A stretch of DNA of 64,000 nucleotides, taken from positions 9,672,338 through 9,736,337 of the forward strand of contig NW_004454160.1 in the NCBI RefSeq assembly GCF_000283155.1, in the 5' to 3' direction. Every line of letters begins with the position of its first letter. The stretch's first letter is position 1. The translations under genes were made by a program, and so were the position numbers. The notes beneath the pieces were generated by a model. It was not told the origin of the DNA, made no database searches, and saw only the letters and a list, made by a program, of their open reading frames with translations. Below are positions 59,655 to 64,000 of the stretch, piece by piece. The stretch comes from Ceratotherium simum simum. Lineage: Eukaryota; Chordata; Mammalia; Perissodactyla; Rhinocerotidae.

Positions 59655-60452
59655 GTGATTGAGATTATAAGCTTTTTTATTTATTGAAGAGTTAAAAGAG
59701 TACATTAACAAAACTTTATCTGATAGAGAAATAACACCAGAACTCTCATGAATGTAACTATCACCACCAGAGATACTGGTTCTGCTGAGTTTCTCCATAG
59801 TTATGTAATTCAAAGGCTGAAAGATTGGCTGAAGTCAGGATATGAATCTCTAGATTGTTTCTTCTGAAAAGACTTAGAATGAATCAATAAAGTCCTTTAA
59901 TAAGGAAATTGAAATGAAACTTCACCTTTGAAGAAAGAGTACTCTCATTCCTGTAGCCAAGGCCTCCAGTCAAAAGGAAACAGAGGGTTGTGACAGTGAT
60001 CCAGTGAGTCTGGTCCCAAAGCTCCCTTCAGCTTGTTTCTTGCTTGACTTTGGAGAGTGGACTGGGCATGATTTAGAGGCTAGAGACTTGTTTGACAATG
60101 GGAATATGCAAAAATTCGAGTCCCGGACCCATCCTTTGACCATTAGTCAAAGCCATTAGTGCTACAGATTCTTTTGGCGTCTCATGTTTGAAGAATTCTC
60201 AGGTATCAGTGTCATCACTTTGAGGGACACAGCTGCTGCCATGAGTGGGTGAATGCTTGTCTTGCTGCCTGAGATGGGACATGCCTGCCAACATCCTCTT
60301 CTATGGTCATGTGAGACAGGAGCCAAAATATGGAAGAGATGGGAGGGGAACAAAGATGCCAGTCCAAGAGGTGATCATTTAGGCTTCATGCTATAAGTGG
60401 TTTGGGATTTCCACAGATGAAACAAGTCTCTCCAGCATAAGGTAGCAGCAGG
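59655..60452 (-). other. CD53: CD53 3' untranslated region
   Basis: Minus-strand sequence after the CD53 stop codon, about 0.8 kb, with no repeat recognised in it. It runs to overlapping AATAAA signals at 59676-59685. The length fits what I recall of the human CD53 3'UTR. The distal end is inferred. Confidence 0.65.
59676..59685 (-). terminator. CD53: Candidate CD53 poly(A) signal
   Basis: On the minus strand, AATAAATAAA gives two overlapping AATAAA hexamers about 770 bases after the stop codon and before the MaLR LTR. No transcript evidence is available. Confidence 0.6.
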
Positions 60453-60524
60453 TCACAGCCCTAGGACCTGGCTGGTTTTATCAATCTGGCAGTTCAGGGT
60501 CAGTGCAAAGGACATCCCCAACAC
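60453..60524 (-). CDS. CD53: CD53 last coding exon
   Basis: The terminal exon of CD53, a leukocyte tetraspanin that organises membrane microdomains with integrins and signalling receptors. On the minus strand, after an AG at 60526-60525, it reads VLGMSFALTLNCQIDKTSQ-VLGL and a TGA stop (60455-60453): 23 residues in phase 0. These are the end of the fourth membrane helix and the short cytoplasmic tail. The human tail as I recall it ends SQTIGL; here the two differing residues are V and L. The preceding exon is 61399-61482 and the intron between them is 874 bp. It was too short to appear as an ORF and was found by its conserved tail. Confidence 0.95.
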   Translation of the reverse strand: MLGMSFALTLNCQIDKTSQVLGL

Positions 60525-61398
60525 CTGAGAAAAGAGTTGGGCAAATGTGAGGTCCGTTATAGGAGGAGCTTTCTTTTCCCACAACCCCTGGGATCAGCCT
60601 CAGAGAAAAAGAAAGCATCCGTCACACTGAAGCCACCTTTCCTGCCATCACTTCCAATTCCTTCACAGGAGTTCTCTCCTTTAGCTTTAGAATGGCAGCA
60701 GGGAGATAAGTTGGGTGGTATTGGCAAGAAAGGAGAGTATAAAGTGTTGGGACATTTTTTGTCTCCTTATGAAGTCATAGAAGCTCTGCTGCTGGTATAG
60801 TCAAGGTCTGCACAAGTCAAAACTTCATGCAATGAGTCATCTCTACCCATGGCCTAGGCCTCCTTGGTTTCTAAGCAGAGAAAAATCATTTCTCTCTTAG
60901 CTTCTTGATTAAGTCTTAGCTAATCTGTGATATACCCAAAACATTTGGGTGTAAAAATGGTAGAAATATTGCATAATAAAAAAGCACAAAACTATCCCCA
61001 ATTCACTCTTGACTTTTTAAACTAAAGCAGAGAAACAAGGCAAAAATTTATCATAATTGACACCATCAACTCCTGCTTAACATACAAGGCCAATTTTTCA
61101 AGTTGAATGTTTCATCCAACACAAGCTTTTCCAGACCAGTGAATGAAGGACCAAACTAGGGATCTGCTTGGTGGCTTTCAATTTGACTATGAAGCACTCA
61201 TCTCTTTTAGGGATAAGGTGACCAGATAGATCTTACAGAATATTTTCTATAAGACTTGAATTGGTAATAACATCATTTGATACTTGAGTGGGGGAACTCA
61301 TATTCATTGAGCACACACTATGTGCCTGGTACTGCTCTAAAACCTTACATGACTTAACTCATTTATTCTTCACAATTGTCCTGTGATTAAGCTCTTAC
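60525..61398 (-). other. CD53: CD53 last intron
   Basis: On the minus strand it begins GTAAGAGC at 61398 and ends CTCAG at 60525, both canonical. It contains a MIR fragment next to the donor. The 87-residue plus-strand ORF at 60537-60800 is accidental. Confidence 0.9.
61285..61390 (+). repeat. MIR SINE fragment next to a CD53 splice donor
   Basis: MIR core text: 'CATATTCATTGAGCACACAC', 'TATGTGCCTGGTACTGCTCT', 'ACTTAACTCATTTATTCTTC' and 'ACAATTGTCCTGTG'. Its right end lies within about ten bases of the CD53 exon donor at 61398. Confidence 0.85.
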
Positions 61399-61482
61399 CT
61401 GGACCACACACACACAGATAGTGATGATTCCGATATACAGGAAATTGGAGTAAAACCACTGTTCTGCTTTTACATAGCAACC
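61399..61482 (-). CDS. CD53: CD53 penultimate coding exon
   Basis: An 84-base exon, phase 0 at both ends, reading GCYVKAEQWFYSNFLYIGII-TICVCVVQ on the minus strand. The leading Gly-Cys is the last disulfide cysteine of the tetraspanin large extracellular loop; the rest leads into the fourth membrane helix. The acceptor is TTCTAG just above 61482 and the donor GTAAGAGC starts at 61398. The last codon is CAG (Gln), where human CD53, as recalled, has Glu in a position that is polar in most tetraspanins. The upstream exon with the CCG motif was searched for up to position 64000 and not found, so it should lie beyond the window. Confidence 0.95.
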
Positions 61483-63429
61483 CTAGAACAAATTACAAGT
61501 ACAAATGATACTACTATATTATTCAACCTTATCAGGAAGCTTATTTGGGAAGATAGTTTGTGTTTTGCCTTACGCCAAGAGACTTAGACCATGTATTATA
61601 TTTTTATTTTCTTTATATGGATGAATAAACAGACATCAAGTAGAGAATATTAAACTAGAGACTTTTCTGGTGTTGTTATCATTACAGTGGCATCTAATGT
61701 AGAAGTCCTCGATCCTTACACACTGAGTTAAACTAGCTCCCAGGAGACATGTAAGTAACAGATGTCTTTATGTTCTTTGAACATTCACTACTGACTTGGG
61801 ATTAGCAAATGGGAATATAGGCTATAAATCCTAGCATTGGTTGCATTTCAGTTTTGCTTCAACAACTAGTAAACTTTTTATGGCCCTACCAAGCTCCAGG
61901 ACAGTTACTGGTTGATGGGTGTCCCAGAATTTCATCACAGACCTAAAAAATTGGGGATATTTCCAAACAATCCCAAGAATGGATAACCTGGGTAACAGGA
62001 TCTTAGGGATTTGGTCCATAAGATGATTTTGGCTTCTTCTCTGGGCCTAGTCTGGAGGTCCAAATTAAGTAGGAAGGTTGTTTCAGCAGTTCCACCAACT
62101 CTCTCTCCCCCAGCTCCTCACTCCTTCATATATGATTCATTTTATTAAGGGGCTGGATGCTGCCATCTCCAAGGGGAGAGAGCAGAAAAACAGATAGAGA
62201 GAGAAGCTTTTCTACCTCAACATTACAAATTTCACTTTCAACCATAAGAAGACTTATGTCTTGCTGAAGAAAAATCTTGACATAATCCTCTGCCACTATC
62301 ACACAAACTTCTCCCCTCTAATGTAATAGTTTAGGGTAGCAAGATTCCTAATGGTGTCTCTAGTCTAAATGAGCTTGTTTCCTTTTTTTTCTGATGTGTC
62401 TAGTTACCTGGGTTGTCTCCCTGGTCTCTATTTTGTTCAAGATTCTCTGTTTGTGGTTGGGAAGACTAAGTCCTGAATGACTGGAGTTTGTAAGGTAATT
62501 AAGTTTAACTAAAGAGGACAATGACAGAAAAGTTGCCCCAAAAGTTACCTTAACTAGTTGATCTTGAGGGCAAGATGATGGTACGCCATGGGTCCAATCA
62601 CTTCTGTTATTTACACCACAACATTGCAGCTAAAAACCAAACTCAAAAAAATGTGATAGAAAGTCAACATAAAGAAAACTGTCGGTCTTGGAGAAAAGGT
62701 GGGCTCTTCAAATCTGACTCTATAGCAGAAAATCCAGCATTGGCCTGACTACTATGGCTCTTCAGAAAAAAATACTTTCAATTCCATTATACCATTTCAT
62801 CCACATAAGACTCCTTGAAGTAGAGAGGGCATGTTTAATTTATTAAAATTTTACATATCAAAAATTAGACACACAGGGGACTTTTATAATGGAGGGATCA
62901 GGCTGACTATACCTAGACCCACCAACCAGTCTTAAGGTCACAGGAAGTAGGACAATCCAACATTATATATCTGCTTGCATGATGCAATAGGAAATATGAG
63001 CTATGTTAGTTTCACTACAAATGGAACCTGCATCAAGCCTCCAGATTCATGAGTATGGGAGATAAAGACTCACTGACACTAAAATACCTTAAAGAAACCA
63101 CTAGCCATATCCAGAAAATGGGGAATTCTATAGGACAAACAACTAATTTCTTTCCACAAATAAATAGCATGAACAAAAAGGGATACTGTTATAGATTAAA
63201 ACAGATTTAGAGAGACACATCATCCAAATGTAACATGTGGACCTTATTTGGATCTTGTTTTGAAGAAACCAATTAAAACTAATTTTTTGAAGTAATTAGG
63301 TAAATTTGATTATAGACCATTTATTAGTATTATTAAGGAATTATTGTAAATTTTCAGGTGTGTCAAAAAGAAGTTATTTTACATGAAGATTAAAATACAC
63401 ACATCTAAATAACAAATGATCAAAGAAGA
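61483..63429 (-). other. CD53: CD53 intron upstream of the penultimate exon (partial)
   Basis: Moderately A/T-rich, mostly unique-looking sequence. I could identify neither an exon of CD53 nor a repeat with confidence in it. The intron continues past the window, including the L1 fragment at its edge. Confidence 0.7.
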
Positions 63430-64000
63430 AATCTCAAGAGAAATTTAAATATATTTTGAATTAAATGAAAATTAAAACACGACAAAAAATTTAGGGGATG
63501 CAGCAAAGCAGCACTGAGAGGGAAATTTATAGCATTGAATTTATAGAATTGAAGTTCTTGCTAATGCAAGAAAAGGTAAGAAAAAGAAATAAAAGGTATA
63601 CAGATTGGGAAGGAAGACATAAAACTGTTTTTGTTCCTAGATGACATGACCGTCTACGAAGAAAATTCTAAAGAATTGACCAAAAAAAAACCTTCCTATA
63701 ACTAATAATTGATTATACCAAGGTTGCAGGATACAAGGTTAATATACAAAATTCAATTGCTTTCCTATATTCCAATAATGAATATGTGGAATTTGAAATT
63801 AAAAACACTACCATTTACATTAGCACCTCCAAAAATGAAATACTTAGGTATAAATCTAACAAAATATGTACAAGATCTATATGAGGAAAACTACAAAATT
63901 CTGATGAGAAAAATCAAAAAAGAACTAAACAAATGGAGAGATAGTCCATGTTCATGGATAGGAAGATTCAATATTGTCAAGATGTCACTTCTTCCCAACT
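63430..64000 (+). repeat. L1 ORF2 fragment, sense, cut by the window end
   Basis: Starts with ORF2 text 'GGGGATGCAGCAAAGCAGCA' (the pre-reverse-transcriptase region). It jumps at about 63580-63600 to the region around the catalytic box ('TTGTTCCTAGATGACATGAC', translating as FLDDMT) and continues toward the C-terminus ('AAATACTTAGGTATAAATCT'). The jump indicates an internal deletion. On the minus-strand gene it is an antisense intronic insertion. Confidence 0.85.

Noticed and set aside
60537..60800. 87-residue plus-strand ORF
   Set aside because: It is antisense within the last CD53 intron and has no family resemblance.

Overview
This is a mammalian nuclear window. Two genes are recognisable and the rest is layered retrotransposon sequence. 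At least ten copies of a tRNA-derived SINE of the equine repetitive element (ERE) type, with a conserved 'GGGCCGGCC...GTGGCTTAGCGGTTAAGTG' head, point to a perissodactyl, most likely an equid. I saw no bacterial features, CRISPR array, operon or RNA gene. Comparisons to human proteins and repeat families are from memory; no search was run.

LRIF1 (ligand-dependent nuclear receptor-interacting factor 1, HBiX1) lies on + at the left. Its large second coding exon is 8594-10095, the third 11289-11561 and the last 12436-12876, with a 3'UTR to about 13.8 kb. The first coding exon (about 27 residues) was not found and is probably upstream of the window, so 1-8593 is intron 1. CD53 (leukocyte tetraspanin) lies on - at the right. 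Its last two coding exons are 61399-61482 and 60453-60524, and its 3'UTR runs down to about 59.66 kb; the other exons are past the window end. The two genes converge, as I recall them doing on human 1p13.3, and are about 46 kb apart.

The interval between them is nested repeats. (1) 15.06-20.07 kb: an L2 split by an older L1, itself split by an MLT1 LTR and by EREs. (2) 21.6-37.9 kb: antisense L1s, including a nearly complete 6.4-kb copy (23573-29942) followed by a 3'-truncated copy with an intact 5' end, a 600-N assembly gap, and an older L1 that resumes afterwards. (3) 37.9-45.4 kb: a further antisense L1 with tandem 5'UTR monomers, interrupted by a solo gammaretrovirus-like (ERV1-type) LTR at 43375-44253 with 4-bp target duplications. 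(4) 45.4-57.9 kb: old antisense L1 fragments carrying EREs, LTRs and a young 5'-truncated sense L1 (54645-56055) whose ORF2 C-terminal frame is unbroken. (5) 59.07-59.59 kb: a MaLR LTR just past the CD53 poly(A) signal.

The two genes have unrelated jobs (heterochromatin/inactive X versus leukocyte membrane organisation) and share only neighbourhood. I found no previously undescribed system. The most informative content is the insertion history and a few gene-level details: a NAGNAG acceptor and a conserved 233-residue short-isoform frame in LRIF1, and a Glu-to-Gln change in the last CD53 membrane segment.
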